64,000 nt of DNA from Heyndrickxia sporothermodurans (GTDB lineage: Bacteria > Bacillota > Bacilli > Bacillales > Bacillaceae_C), in contig CP066701.1 of the NCBI GenBank assembly GCA_016756695.1, positions 124,001-188,000 of the forward strand, in the 5' to 3' direction. How positions within the stretch are numbered: position 1 is the stretch's first letter; each line of letters begins with the position of its first letter. A model generated the notes under the pieces. The model was not told the DNA's origin. It made no database searches and worked only from the letters and a program-made list of their open reading frames with translations. The translations under genes were made by a program, and so were the position numbers. Positions 18,113-27,635 of the stretch are shown one piece after another.

Positions 18113-18139
18113 AGACCATATTAGAATAGTAATATGATC
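18113..18139. terminator. Weak hairpin between convergent genes
   Basis: AGACCATATTA pairs with TAATATGATCT, one mismatch, around a 6-base loop. It is AT-rich and has no good U-tract on either side, so termination is uncertain. It lies between the LysR gene and the convergent Gly/Pro-rich gene. Confidence 0.35.
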
Positions 18140-18162
18140 TTAGTATAATTGTTTATAAACTT

Positions 18163-18762
18163 TTAGGAACAGTTAAACGAAACAATTCGATTGGTGTCCA
18201 TTCCTTCGTATCTCCATCGATTGTTAATCCATCTGTATCCGGCAACTGATGTTCTTCCGATAAAGGTTGGATAAAACCAAAATCTTTGGCCATTACGTAA
18301 ACGCACTCTTGTATATCGATGTAAACATCCTTTAAATGCACCCGGGTCTACCGCATAAACGGATGGACTAGACGAATGACTGCCGGATTGCGTCCCTTGT
18401 CCGGCTCCCGGTGGTGGACCTGGAGGAAATCCTTGCCCCTGTCCTGGTGGTGGGCCCGGTGGAAACCCTTGTCCTTGTCCCTGCCCTGGCGGTGGGCCCG
18501 GTGGAAACCCTTGTCCCTGTCCTTGTCCTGGTGGTAGGCCTGGTGGAAACCCTTGTCCTTGTCCCTGTCCTGGTGAGGGTCCTTGCCCTTGTCCCGGCGG
18601 CGGACCAGTCGGATGCCATTGCCCCTGTCCCGTTGCGTTTCCAAACGGAAATACTTGGTTATTGCCACTCCCCTGAAAAGGCTTTAACAATCCACCTGAT
18701 TGATTCATATTACCTAGATTTGGGAGAAGTTGTTGTCTATAATAGTCATGATCCCAATACAT
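18163..18762 (-). CDS. Gly/Pro/Gln-rich repeat protein, probably spore-associated
   Basis: A 199-residue protein in three parts. Residues 1-50 are Asn/Gln-rich. Residues about 50-125 are tandem units of the type GPPPGQGQGQGFPP. The C-terminal 65 residues form a compact basic/aromatic domain: GCLHRYTRVRLRNGQRFWFYP, then GRTSVAGYRWINNRWRYEG. Domains of this type occur in small Bacillus proteins of unknown function, and the repeat-plus-domain layout suggests a coat or surface protein. It is not collagen, since Gly is not at every third residue. No signal peptide. The ATG at 18762 follows GGAAGGAG. Confidence 0.8.
   Translation of the reverse strand: MYWDHDYYRQQLLPNLGNMNQSGGLLKPFQGSGNNQVFPFGNATGQGQWHPTGPPPGQGQGPSPGQGQGQGFPPGLPPGQGQGQGFPPGPPPGQGQGQGFPPGPPPGQGQGFPPGPPPGAGQGTQSGSHSSSPSVYAVDPGAFKGCLHRYTRVRLRNGQRFWFYPTFIGRTSVAGYRWINNRWRYEGMDTNRIVSFNCS
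18413..18600. repeat. Coding tandem repeat, 36-42 bp units
   Basis: About four to five G/C-biased units (CCTTGTCCCTG, CCTGGTGGTGGGCCCGGTGG and variants) encode the PPGQGQGQGFPP tract. Base composition differs sharply from the AT-rich surroundings. Unit loss or gain of 6 bp (one QG) is visible between copies, so the length should vary between strains. Confidence 0.85.
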
Positions 18763-18847
18763 ACCTAATTCTCCTTCCCATCTTTTTCCCTAGATAAAAT
18801 ATGTATCAAAGTAAAAATAGGTGCATGCCCTTTTCTAAAATAGATAA

Positions 18848-19537
18848 TCACCTTTTCCAAATATATCCTATTCCCCAATACGTCTTTAGAAATTTTGGAT
18901 CTGATGGACAATCCTCAATTTTCTTTCTAATCCTGCGAATATTTACATCAACAATTTTCAAATCACCGACGAAGGATTGTCCCCAAACATGATCTAGTAA
19001 TTGATCTCTGGAAATAGGCTGGTTCTCATTCTCCATTAAAAATTTTATTAATTCAAATTCGGTAGGGGTTAAATTAATGAGTTGATTATTTTTAGAAATC
19101 GTATTATTACTTTTATCCAACGAAAAAGGAGGAATGGAGATGACATTTTGTTTAGGTACAGTTTCTATTGCTTTTATTCTTCTAAGTAAAGAACTGATTC
19201 TCGCCTCTAATTCTTTCATACTGAATGGCTTCGTTATATAATCATCTGCACCGGTATCAAGACCTATTACTTTATCATCTTCCTGTGCTTTCGCCGTTAA
19301 CATGATGATTCCGATTCGTTGATCCTTTTTTCGAATTTCTTTGCAAACATCAAACCCATCAATCCCGGGAAGCATGACATCTAGAAGTGCGATATCGAGA
19401 TTAGGATGGTCATGAAAAATTTCTAATGCTTCCTCTCCTGTTTCCGCTTCATACACGGTTAAATTTGCCTTTTTTAAATTTAAACTAATAAAACTTCTAA
19501 TCGACATTTCATCTTCTAACAAAAGAATCGAAGACAT
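18848..19537 (-). CDS. OmpR-family response regulator
   Basis: Two-component regulator of 229 residues. The receiver domain (1-120) has the acidic pair LLEDE, the phospho-acceptor Asp in DIALLDVMLPGIDGFD, TA in MLTAKAQED and Lys in DYITKPFS. The C-terminal winged helix contains INLTPTEFELIKFLMENEN and VDVNIRRIRKKIED. The AAAGGAGG site decides for the ATG at 19537 (MSSILLLEDE) over 19558. No intact histidine kinase is adjacent. The nearest, 1.2 kb upstream, is an interrupted PAS kinase of a type that usually feeds the sporulation phosphorelay, so this regulator is treated as an orphan. Confidence 0.9.
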   Translation of the reverse strand: MSSILLLEDEMSIRSFISLNLKKANLTVYEAETGEEALEIFHDHPNLDIALLDVMLPGIDGFDVCKEIRKKDQRIGIIMLTAKAQEDDKVIGLDTGADDYITKPFSMKELEARISSLLRRIKAIETVPKQNVISIPPFSLDKSNNTISKNNQLINLTPTEFELIKFLMENENQPISRDQLLDHVWGQSFVGDLKIVDVNIRRIRKKIEDCPSDPKFLKTYWGIGYIWKR

Positions 19538-19629
19538 CCAATAAACCTCCTTTTTCATTTCATTCTATTGTTATTATAAAATAATAAGAAAACCCCCACA
19601 AACATGGAGGCATTGCACTTACTATTGTT

Positions 19630-20523
19630 TTAAAACTGAATTGGTATAATGTTTTGCTTAATTTTTTTAAATGTATATCCATTCTTTTTAAAATATTTTA
19701 ATAGTTTTGGAAGACTGTTAATCGTTTCTGCCCGATCATGGAGTAAAATGACTGGGGTTATGTTTTTGCTTTCTAAATTTTCGACTTGTTGAATAACCTC
19801 GTTTATATAACGGCCATTTCTAAATTTCCAGTCCATACTATCCACATTCCAATCCCACAATATAAATCCTGCGTTATCTACCGCCGCTTTATATTGTGGC
19901 GTCATATATGGATAGCTCCCATAAGGAGTTCTTATCAATCTAGTAGACTTACCAGTTATTTCTTTGAGCGTATGATTGGCTGTATCCATTTCGTTTACAA
20001 CTGAATTGCTTGATGCATAAATTTTCTTCGCATCATGGGTAACTCCATGAAGTCCAATCGAAAATCCCCGTTTTACCGCATCCTTCGCCTCTTTTGAAAA
20101 TCTTTTTATATTAGGCTCTAACCAAAAGAATGTAGCATCTGCCTTATATTTTTCCAATGTATTCATTAAATCTTCTATTCTATTAGAAGGACCATCATCA
20201 AATGTTAAGTAAATTACTTTTTCCTCGGAAGGTTTTACAATTGGAATAGAAGGCTTTTTATATATTTTGGACGATGTTTTTTCTTTTTTTTCAGAAGTTT
20301 GATGTTTTTCTACGCCTTTTTTATCCTTTGATGTTCCAGAATTTTTATCTTCATGGCTTTTTTTCGTTTTATTGACGTTTTCTTTCGCCATTGCTGCAAC
20401 AACAGCCGTCCGTTCTGTAAGTTGTTTTTTATGAAATTGAACCCCTATTGTAATAGAGGCAATGATTACAATTAAACTAAATAATGTAATTTTCCCTCTT
20501 CTATTAAGCCTCCGCATTTTCAT
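19630..20523 (-). CDS. Polysaccharide deacetylase (NodB/CE4 domain)
   Basis: Membrane-anchored or secreted CE4 esterase of 297 residues that removes acetyl groups from a cell-wall polymer such as peptidoglycan. A signal-anchor KITLFSLIVIIASITIGVQF (about 11-30) is followed by a Lys/Ser/Glu-rich linker (40-95). The NodB domain starts at about 100: VIYLTFDDGPS (catalytic Asp and metal Asp), GLHGVTHD (metal His pair), RTPYGSYP and DWNVDSMDW, with ILLHDRAET near the end. All CE4 motifs are intact. The exact polymer is unknown. Confidence 0.92.
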   Translation of the reverse strand: MKMRRLNRRGKITLFSLIVIIASITIGVQFHKKQLTERTAVVAAMAKENVNKTKKSHEDKNSGTSKDKKGVEKHQTSEKKEKTSSKIYKKPSIPIVKPSEEKVIYLTFDDGPSNRIEDLMNTLEKYKADATFFWLEPNIKRFSKEAKDAVKRGFSIGLHGVTHDAKKIYASSNSVVNEMDTANHTLKEITGKSTRLIRTPYGSYPYMTPQYKAAVDNAGFILWDWNVDSMDWKFRNGRYINEVIQQVENLESKNITPVILLHDRAETINSLPKLLKYFKKNGYTFKKIKQNIIPIQF

Positions 20524-20700
20524 TCGTCCGCCCTACCACCTAAAATGTTTAATATAACTTAAGTATAAGACATATTTCCTATAAAGGGTGACAAAGAAGT
20601 TACAATTTGATAATTTACTTTTTAACCGAGATATGATCTGTATTAATCAGGTTGAGAAATTTATACCATTATTATTCGAAATTAATAACAATTAAGGCTC

Positions 20701-22491
20701 TTATTGTTTATTATCTATAGGTAATATTACTTCAATCATTGTGCCCTTCTTATCACTCCAAAAATGAACGGTTCCATTATGGTTTTCAATGATTTGCTTT
20801 GAAATCATTATCCCCAATCCTGTTCCATTTTCTTTAGTTGTAAAAAATGGTTCACCTATTCGTTTTAAAATAGACTGTGGAATACCTATACCTGTATCTT
20901 TAAAGAAAATCTTCAACTTATTTGTACCTAGTTTTTTTATTTCAATTGTAACAATTCCGCCTTCTGGCATAGCTTCAATTGCGTTTTTCAAGAAATTAAT
21001 GAACACTTGTTTTAACTGATTTCTATCACATTTCACTACTAGATCTTGATATTCATTAAGAATATAGATTTGGACATTATTCATTATTGCCTGTGTGTCA
21101 ATTAACGTTTTGACCTCCTCAATTAAGGAACTCAAATTTTCTCGTTCAAATTTTAAATCTTGAGGTTTGGCAAGTATCAACAGTTCGCTAAGAATAAGTT
21201 CGATTCTGTCCATTTCTGACTGTATGATGCTGAAATAAGTCTTGTTATTTAATTGTGCTTCCATTAGTTGGAGAAATCCTTTTATAGCTGTCAGTGGGTT
21301 ACGAACTTCATGTGCAATCCCAGCAGCAAGTTGTCCGGCAATCGTTAGCTTTTCCGAGTTGAGTAAAAGTTCTTGTGTCTTTTTACGTTCCGTAATATCT
21401 CGAATGATCACATGGATTGCCGGTTCATTTTGAAAGAATGTCGGAATACTTTTTATTTCGGCTGTAAAAGTCGATCCATCCATTCGGATAATTTCGTACT
21501 CCGAAAAATTCGTTGTTTCCCCTTTAGAAATCAACATCATTCTTTCTTTTGCTTTCGTATGATAGCCTGTAGGAATAAAATCCAATATTGATTTTTGAAT
21601 TACATCCTTTGCATGATTAGCTTTTAATAAATTTATTCCCATTTCGTTAATAAAAAGAATTTTTTCATTTTTCGCCATTACTATCGCATCCGGGGATTTT
21701 TCGACTATATCCCGATATGCCTTTCTCCGAGTGCATAGCTCTTCTTCAGCCTTCACATGCTCAGTAATATCCCGAATGACACTTACTACTTCTGAAATGT
21801 TTTGTGTATCACGGTCAATGACTGGTTTACAAATTGACTCTACCCAGGCATAACTGCCATCCTTTTTTAAGAAACGATAGGTTCCCCTATTAGACTCAAG
21901 GTTTGTTATTAATTTTTCACGATCGCAAAAAGCCTTTTCCTTATCATCCTTATGTATCAAAATCGAAAGATGTTTTCCCACTAATTCATCAGATTGATAT
22001 CCGAGTATAGTTTGACAAGAAGGGGATATGTAAAAAATGTTTCCCATTATATTGGTCGTTAACATGATATCCATCACATTTTCTGACATTACTCTGTGGA
22101 AATCTTCTATCTTTCTGATTTCTTCCCTTTTTTTCTTTAAATGTGTGATATCTTTTGCAATCATTTGTATTCCAACAATTTGTCCTTCAACGACAATGGG
22201 GATAGTCATAATATTTAAATCTGTAATCTCACCGAATTTATTTTTTATTTTGCAATCAAAATGATGATATTGCCCAAGTACTGATTTATAGAAGTAATTC
22301 AAATAATTATCCAAATCTTCCATTTGAATAAGAGATTGAAAGGTTATTTTTTTAAACTCTTCATTTGTATAACCTGTTAATCGTTCGAAAGATGAATTCA
22401 TTTCCACAGGAAGGCCGCTTAAATCTAATACTAAAATAGCGTCAACGTTTGATGTAAATAATTTTTCCTTTCTGAAATCATTTACATATTT
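20701..22491 (-). pseudogene. PAS-domain sensor histidine kinase, 3' part of an IS-interrupted gene
   Basis: This holds most of a soluble kinase: three PAS domains (SFERLTGYTNEEF, then ISPSCQTILGYQSDELVGK, then IVEKSPDAIVMAKNEKILFIN), a HisKA domain with the phospho-His in AAGIAHEVRNPLTAIKGFLQL, and an HATPase domain with NFLKNAIEA and GTGLGIMISKQI. The open frame continues upstream of the first usable start codon to 22491, where an IS begins. The missing N-terminus is found at 26475-26529. Joining the two at the duplicated 4 bp restores one frame of about 613 codons. The layout resembles sporulation kinases of the KinA/KinE type. Residual expression from an internal GTG at 22407 is possible. 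Confidence 0.85.
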
Positions 22492-22568
22492 GAGTCAATT
22501 TCATAATTGCTCTTTTTAAAAATACAGAATCCTACAGAATTTCTAAAATATATTTTTAAAAACAGAAA

Positions 22569-23922
22569 TCATGCTACTTGTTGCTGATTTAATTGTACAT
22601 TAATTCGGTCTGCGGCTAACTTTGAAGCATTATAAATAAGGGTTACCATGTCAAAATGAATTTTTGCACGTTTCCCAGTACGATAGCGAACATTGTTCAG
22701 TTGAAAGAATTCTTTCAGATAGGCATTAACCCGTTCTACGGCAGTACGACGTTTGAAAATGTTTTTCCATGCTTGTGACCCGCGTGCTGGTGCGGTATAT
22801 CTGCGAAGGTCTGAAGTGATTTTCACTTTATAAACCTTTTTGGCAAATACCTTCATTAGCTAAGGGACAGTCGCTGCATTCCTTTGGTCTTGTGTATTTC
22901 AATGTTTCATATTTAGGATCAAAACTATCATAACGATAAGAATGCTCTCTGAAACAAGTTGGGGCAAAGTGTTTATCATAGCCAATGATTTCCCCTTCAT
23001 TTCGCTTATTATACGCGATGACGGATTGTTGTCCCATTCGATGTACCTGCTCGTATATGGGTTCATAGTCATAGCCCGCATCCATTGTTTGATAACGTAA
23101 TGGAAGGTGAAGGCGTTCCTGAATTCCTTTCAGTAAAGGGATAGCTGCCTTACCATCATTTAGACTCCCAGATGAAAAAAGAGCCTGTAGAATGTATTGG
23201 CTTGATGTACCAACGGCTAAATGACCTTTGTAGCCAAACCAAAAAACATTTTGTCCTTCTGAGTTCTTTTTCACGCCCCATTTAGGGTCTTGGGGAACTT
23301 CGGCACGTAGTTCGGCTAGGGGAACATCTAATTGGGCCACAATTTTTCTATCATATAAAGGTAAATTGGCTTCCGTTTCAGCTTGTTCTTTAAGCCACCC
23401 GTCACGCTCATCTTTTGATTTCCGACCACGTTTTTGGGGTTCAGATTTTGGCTTTTCTTCTTTTGGCTGCGCTTGGTCTCGTGCTTCAAAATGGGTTGCA
23501 TCAATGGCCACTGTATCATCCGTGATGAAACCTTCTGCAATAGCCTGGAGGACCACTTTTTCTTGTTCTTTCTCAAGGATATCGCTTTCCTCCAATTTCG
23601 TTATGAGACGTGAATAGGAGGATTCTGAAGGCACATGATCAGAAACCAAAAAGCCACAATTTAACTTAAAAGCTAGATCATCATGAAGACGTTTTATAAG
23701 ATCCTTCATCGTAGGGATGCGCTCTATGTATCTTACAAAGGTGGAGATAATCATGGCTGCATAGTTTAGTTCTTCCGGTGCACCCAACCGTGATTTTTTC
23801 GCCACTTGATGGTACATCGAATCCAAATCTACCGCTGAAATAATGGCTTCATATTTTTGGGTAGGTTCCATGTCAAATAATTCCTGTATGCCAAATAGGC
23901 TAGGTTGTCGTATAATAGTCAT
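22569..23922 (-). pseudogene. IS1182-family transposase, frameshifted
   Basis: The first frame (22828-23922) starts MTIIRQPSLFGIQELFD after GGAGGAG. It carries the N-terminal DUF772-type domain and the DDE core: VAIDATHFEARD (first Asp), WFGYKGHLAV and TMDAGYDYEP (second Asp). The Cys cluster CSDCPLANEGIC follows. The frame then stops, and the C-terminal part (RTAVERVNAYLKEFF, with the catalytic Glu) continues in the +1 frame from 22856. The shift falls at CCAAAAAGG, where one extra base in the A tract explains it. It does not match a -1 slippery site. Confidence 0.85.
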
Positions 23923-24057
23923 AAGAAGTACTCCTCCAGTCTTTTTATGGTTTGTGGTCAACGTAAGCCCGAATTATAAAAAATAAGTGTACCTTTCGGT
24001 ACGCATCGTAAATAGCCGTAAATTCTGACTTTTTTAATCGAATTACGGCTATTTCAT

Positions 24058-25651
24058 TTATTTGCTACATTCTGCCTGAATCATTTTTGACCAGGGCATG
24101 TATTGATCTAAAATTTCAGGGTTTTGTTGGACGCCGAGATTTGGTAAATCCGTAAAAAGTTTCTTTATATATTCATAGAAATCAACGCCGTTACTTTTGG
24201 CAGTTTCAGCAATACTTAAACAGATGGCATTCGCTTTTGCACCAGCTTCACTTACACTAAAGAGCCAATTTTTTCTTCCTATAACGTTGGGACGGATGGC
24301 GTTCTCGGCTGGATTATTATCCATTTCAATTCGCCCATCATTCAGGAATAATTTGAGTCCATTTGCCCTGTTTAATGTGTATTCAGCCTGCTTTTGCTAA
24401 CGCATTTTTTCCGTAAAATGGTGATGTTTCAACCCAGTGAAGGAATTCCTCCACGATTGGCTTCGAGTACTTTTGACGTTTTTTTCTTCGTTTACTCGGA
24501 GACAAACGTTTAAATTGCCTTTCTAGTCGATATAAATCATCACAATATTTCACACCGATTCTACCATTTTTGCTATCAGCTTTCAGCCAATAACGACGAA
24601 CATGCGCCCAACAATTTGCGAAATTAACGCCTTCCAACTTATCATAAGCAGAATAACCATCACACACAATCGTTCCAGAAAAGCCTTCAATAAAACTTTC
24701 AAGGACAGATCGAGCTCGAGATAATGCGCTTTGAAAGAGAGTCATTGTTGGCCCTTGGCTTGGCACACTTCGAAACACCCAATTATACGCATTGGCTTGG
24801 CCAGATTTCCCATCGGATCGGTTGATAATTTGTCCGTATGTTTCATCGACATGCAAAACCGATTTTGCCATCATCAACTCTTTCATTCGTTCGTATACAG
24901 GTAACAGCCAATCATGTGCTACACGGATAACCCAATTCGATAGGTTTTTATCATTGGTATTCAGTCCATAGCGATTCCATTCCTTTACCTGACGGTAAAG
25001 AGGTAAATATTGTGCAAATTTATCATAGATGACTTTGGCAAGTACGCTAGGACTTGCGATGCTACGCTGAATCGCTGGTTGTGGTGCTTTCCCGCGTTTG
25101 ATTTGTGCTGGCTGTGATGAATCAACTTTGCAGTCTTTACATTCATACGCATGTTCAATGTGCTGTACTTTCATCATTTTTGCAGGAATAAATTTTGCTT
25201 CTTCACGTACAAGTGTACTACCAATTTCAATCATTTGCCCTTGGCAACAGTCACAGATTGTATTTTTCGGATGATGGTGAATAGCTTCTACTTCAATACC
25301 ATCATGCAAGGAATCATTTCGTTTTTTTGATTTAACTTTTCGTACAACAGTATAAGAGATTGTCTGTTGGCTTTGTTCTTCTGTGTGCTCAGGTTCGCTA
25401 AAAGCCGGGTCATCATCAAATAATGAGCCTTGCCCATCTGGTACGTTGTATTTCGATTTTTCGGATTTCGATCCATATAAAAGTTTTGTTAAATGGCGAA
25501 TTTGTTCAGTTAGCGCTTCAATCTGTTTAGTTGATTGATCTAGCTTTTTCGATAAGTCTTTGTTTTGTTGATTTGAATGAGCCAATTGTTCTTCGAGAAG
25601 TCGAATTAATTTCCCATATGGATTCTTGTTATTGGAAGAAGTATTAACCAT
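24058..25651 (-). pseudogene. tnpC: IS66 transposase TnpC, frameshifted
   Basis: The first part (24383-25651) has an N-terminal coiled-coil (KKLDQSTKQIEALTEQIRHL), the LLYGSKSEK motif, a zinc finger CDCCQGQM..CKDC, and the DDE core with LHVDETYGQ and VCDGYSAYD. It stops after NALAKAG. The catalytic-Glu part (DNNPAENAIRPNVIGRKNWLF) continues in another frame from about 24380. One extra G in GCAGGCTGA accounts for the break; without it the text reads on as AEYTLNRANGLKLF. The element is therefore probably not autonomous. Confidence 0.9.
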
Positions 25652-25753
25652 TTATTTCACCACTTTTCGTTCACCATAAGTTAGTTATATTATAACATTT
25701 TTAACGTAGAAAGCGAAGTTGAAAATGGCTATAAACCAACATTTCTAGCTTGT

Positions 25754-26107
25754 TTAGAATACTCCTTTTTGTGATTTTTGAATGGCCTTTGGTTGCTGAA
25801 TGGACAACCCTTCTAACAACCAGCGAACCTCCTGTTGCGAAAGTTTACGTACTTCATTTTCATCTTTTGGCCATTGAAGTTTTCCTCCATCTAGTCGCTT
25901 ATAAAGCATGGCGAAACCATCGCCATCAAAATATAAACATTTATAACGGTCTTTACTCCAACCAGAGAAAAGGAAAATAGAATCTCCATATGGATCAAGT
26001 TCGAAAGAATCTTGAATTAGCGTTGCTAATCCATCAATTCCCTTCCTCATATCTGTTTTACCGCAAATAATATAAATGTTTTTTACACTGGTATAATCAT
26101 GTTTCAT
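25754..26107 (-). CDS. tnpB: IS66 accessory protein TnpB
   Basis: IS66 Orf2-like protein of 117 residues, required with TnpA and TnpC for IS66 transposition. The signature IYIICGKTDMRKGIDGLATLIQ (about 12-33), FLFSGWSKDRYKCLYFDGDG (about 45-64) and RLDGGKLQWP is intact. It overlaps tnpA by 4 bp (ATGA), typical of the coupled tnpAB pair. 102 bp separate it from tnpC. Confidence 0.92.
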   Translation of the reverse strand: MKHDYTSVKNIYIICGKTDMRKGIDGLATLIQDSFELDPYGDSIFLFSGWSKDRYKCLYFDGDGFAMLYKRLDGGKLQWPKDENEVRKLSQQEVRWLLEGLSIQQPKAIQKSQKGVF

Positions 26108-26295
26108 AGATTTTTCAACTCCCTCATGACCGTTTGGATGATGTGCTCATCTACGCCGTTGAAGAAGGAAATTTCAGCAGCTTCAATTTTGATTGTGCAA
26201 AAGCTATTTGAAGGATCTTTCGAAGTTGTGGATGTTATAATATTTTTTTCTGGTTGTATTGAAACGGGGACGATTGTTAGTTTTTGTTGTGACAT
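26104..26295 (-). CDS. tnpA: IS66 accessory protein TnpA
   Basis: A small protein of 63 residues in the tnpA position of an IS66 element. ISFFNGVDEHIIQTVMREL at the C-terminus resembles the conserved V(D)..L..V...L end of IS66 TnpA. The ATG at 26295 follows AAGGAGGTG, a strong site. Identification relies mainly on position and on coupling to tnpB. Confidence 0.75.
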   Translation of the reverse strand: MSQQKLTIVPVSIQPEKNIITSTTSKDPSNSFCTIKIEAAEISFFNGVDEHIIQTVMRELKNL

Positions 26296-26474
26296 AGGAA
26301 AAGCACCTCCTTAATTGATACGATTATTGTACTAAGGGGTGCTGATCATTTATATGCGTTGTTTGAATGGGGGCTTACTGGTCAACTACCATTATACAAG
26401 ATTTGGGGAGGTACTTCTTTTTTTATCTCTTAAACCCCTTGATACACAAGGGCTAAGAATTATGAAATTCATTC

Positions 26475-26529
26475 ATTTCTCTAATACATTCCTCTTTTTA
26501 CTTTTCATTACTTCTACGGGACTGTTCAT
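26475..26529 (-). pseudogene. Severed 5' end of the PAS kinase gene
   Basis: The ATG at 26529 opens MNSPVEVMKSKKRNVLEK (18 codons) and then runs into the IS end. An in-frame stop lies just upstream, and GGAAAGGAA precedes the start. Read through one copy of the AAAT duplication, the last codons GAG AAA TAT join exactly to the kinase frame at 22488 (YVNDFRKEKLFTSNVDAILV). The exact frame restoration is the main evidence that this is the original N-terminus. Confidence 0.8.
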
Positions 26530-26603
26530 CTCTCTACCAGTTCCTTTCCTTTTTTATGTATAAATAAAAGCCAAGATAGGAACTGCCCCACCTTGGCTTA
26601 CAT

Positions 26604-27092
26604 GCTTTGAGGATTCTTATCTTAAATAATCTTTTTTAAAAGAAAAGTATAAATTTTCATGTCAACAGTCTTACAAAGTATCGTGCAATTTCCAGATCGA
26701 GGGGGGGCTGATCAAGGCGTTTCCGCTTTTCTTACTTGTAACCAATATTATCATAAAATAGTACCTGCTCTTTATTTCTTTTTGCATTGCTGAACTTTTC
26801 TCCTATATTGAAATAATATCATGAATTCCTAGATATCTCCTTGGTTTAACGTTTCATATATTATGGGTACTCTTCACAATACGACTTAGGTAAGGGGGGC
26901 ATAAAGATGTGTTGAACAATTATCGGTATTTTACTTGCTAAAAAAACCAACTGTTCTATTCTAATTAGTACAGTTGGTTTCGTTGATCTTATTTAATAGC
27001 CTAATTATTTTTATTTGCTAATTTAGCATGATCTTTCGACTAATGGTACTTCACAATCTTTTGTTTTATATAAGTTCAACCAATTTGATTCA
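26604..27092. other. Gene-poor stretch with one strong hairpin
   Basis: No convincing gene is present. A strong hairpin at 26947-26979 (CCAACTGT / ACAGTTGG, followed on the minus strand by TTTTTTT) probably terminates transcripts from the 27093 gene. A weaker stem at 26572-26601 (GCCAAG / CTTGGC) lies before the kinase start. AAGGGGGG at about 26893 looks like a ribosome site, but the frame after it is only about 10 codons. Confidence 0.5.
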
Positions 27093-27551
27093 TCATTTTA
27101 TTTTTGCTACACCAATTGCAAAGTGACTCCAAAGTACATCTTCAATTAATTCAGCTTGCGTTTCTTCACAATCAATAATTAAAATTATTTCAGAATGTTT
27201 GCCTTTTAAAACTCTTTTATTTTTCTTTACAACCAATTCGATAAAAAGCCGAATAGCAAAGCCGATAACAAACCCAACAAATGCACCTATCAGGCCCCAA
27301 TATATTGGCCCCCACACTAATTTAAATCCTATACTTGCTCCAATAACTGATAAAGCTGTGGCAAGCCCCATACCTATATCGATAAGTGATGTACCATCGG
27401 AGCGATGCAACGTATCAAAAAATTTACGATCTTCTGCCCGATTATCCAGTGGAACAGCAAATATGTTTTCTTTTTGGATCCCTTTCTTTTCTAAAGTTGA
27501 AATGGCCATTTCTAAAAATCCAGTTGTTTCAAATGTTGAAAATACCTGCAA
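27093..27551 (-). CDS. Small membrane protein of unknown function
   Basis: A 152-residue protein with an N-terminal soluble part (MQVFSTFETTGFLEMAISTLEKKGI, resembling a ferredoxin-like signal-sensing fold) and two membrane segments: a Gly-rich one, GMGLATALSVIGASIGFKLVW (about 60-80), and GLIGAFVGFVIGFAIRLFIEL (about 86-106). A charged C-terminal domain (SEIILIIDCEETQAELIEDVL) follows. Gly-zipper helices between two alpha/beta parts recall stress-related membrane proteins, but I cannot name the family. The start is a TTG at 27551 with a weak ribosome site. Confidence 0.75.
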   Translation of the reverse strand: MQVFSTFETTGFLEMAISTLEKKGIQKENIFAVPLDNRAEDRKFFDTLHRSDGTSLIDIGMGLATALSVIGASIGFKLVWGPIYWGLIGAFVGFVIGFAIRLFIELVVKKNKRVLKGKHSEIILIIDCEETQAELIEDVLWSHFAIGVAKIK

Positions 27552-27635
27552 AATGATTCACTTCACTTTTTGTCCTTTTAGTATTCGGAAACCCTTCGAT
27601 TGATAATTCTCGGATAAATGATTTCTTAAGTCTTT

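Larger units (their letters stand above)
23963..26378 (-). mobile_element. IS66-family element with 8-bp target duplication
   Basis: The ends read GTAAGCCCGAATTAT (23963) and, on the other strand, GTAAGCCCCCATTCAAA (26378). The 8-bp duplication TGGTCAAC is at 23955-23962 and 26379-26386. Length is 2416 bp. It carries tnpA, tnpB and a broken tnpC in the usual order. It lies in the leader of the IS1182-like transposase, 33 bp upstream of that gene's ribosome site, so it separates that gene from its promoter. A hairpin at about 24010-24057 (AATAGCCGTAA / TTACGGCTATT) follows tnpC. Confidence 0.93.
22492..26474 (-). mobile_element. IS1182-like element interrupting the kinase gene and itself carrying an IS66 insertion
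   Basis: The ends are GAGTCAATTTCATAATT (22492-22508) and, on the other strand, GAATGAATTTCATAATT (26474-26458), matching at 15 of 17 bases. The flanks carry a 4-bp duplication ATTT (22488-22491 and 26475-26478). Without the nested IS66 copy and its duplicated 8 bp the element is about 1559 bp. It holds one frameshifted DDE transposase. Family assignment is from the transposase; the ends are my own reading. Confidence 0.85.

Noticed and set aside
18413-18600. Collagen-like protein
   Set aside because: Glycine is not at every third position; the repeats are GPPPGQGQGQGFPP-like.
22828-22860. Programmed -1 frameshift in the IS1182-like transposase
   Set aside because: The second frame is +1 relative to the first, and C-CAA-AAA-GG does not place an A-AAA-AAG heptamer in the right register. 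An indel is simpler.
26339-26563. 74-codon plus-strand frame
   Set aside because: It crosses the IS66 end, the IS1182-like end and the antisense of the kinase N-terminus, so it is a chance product of the insertions.
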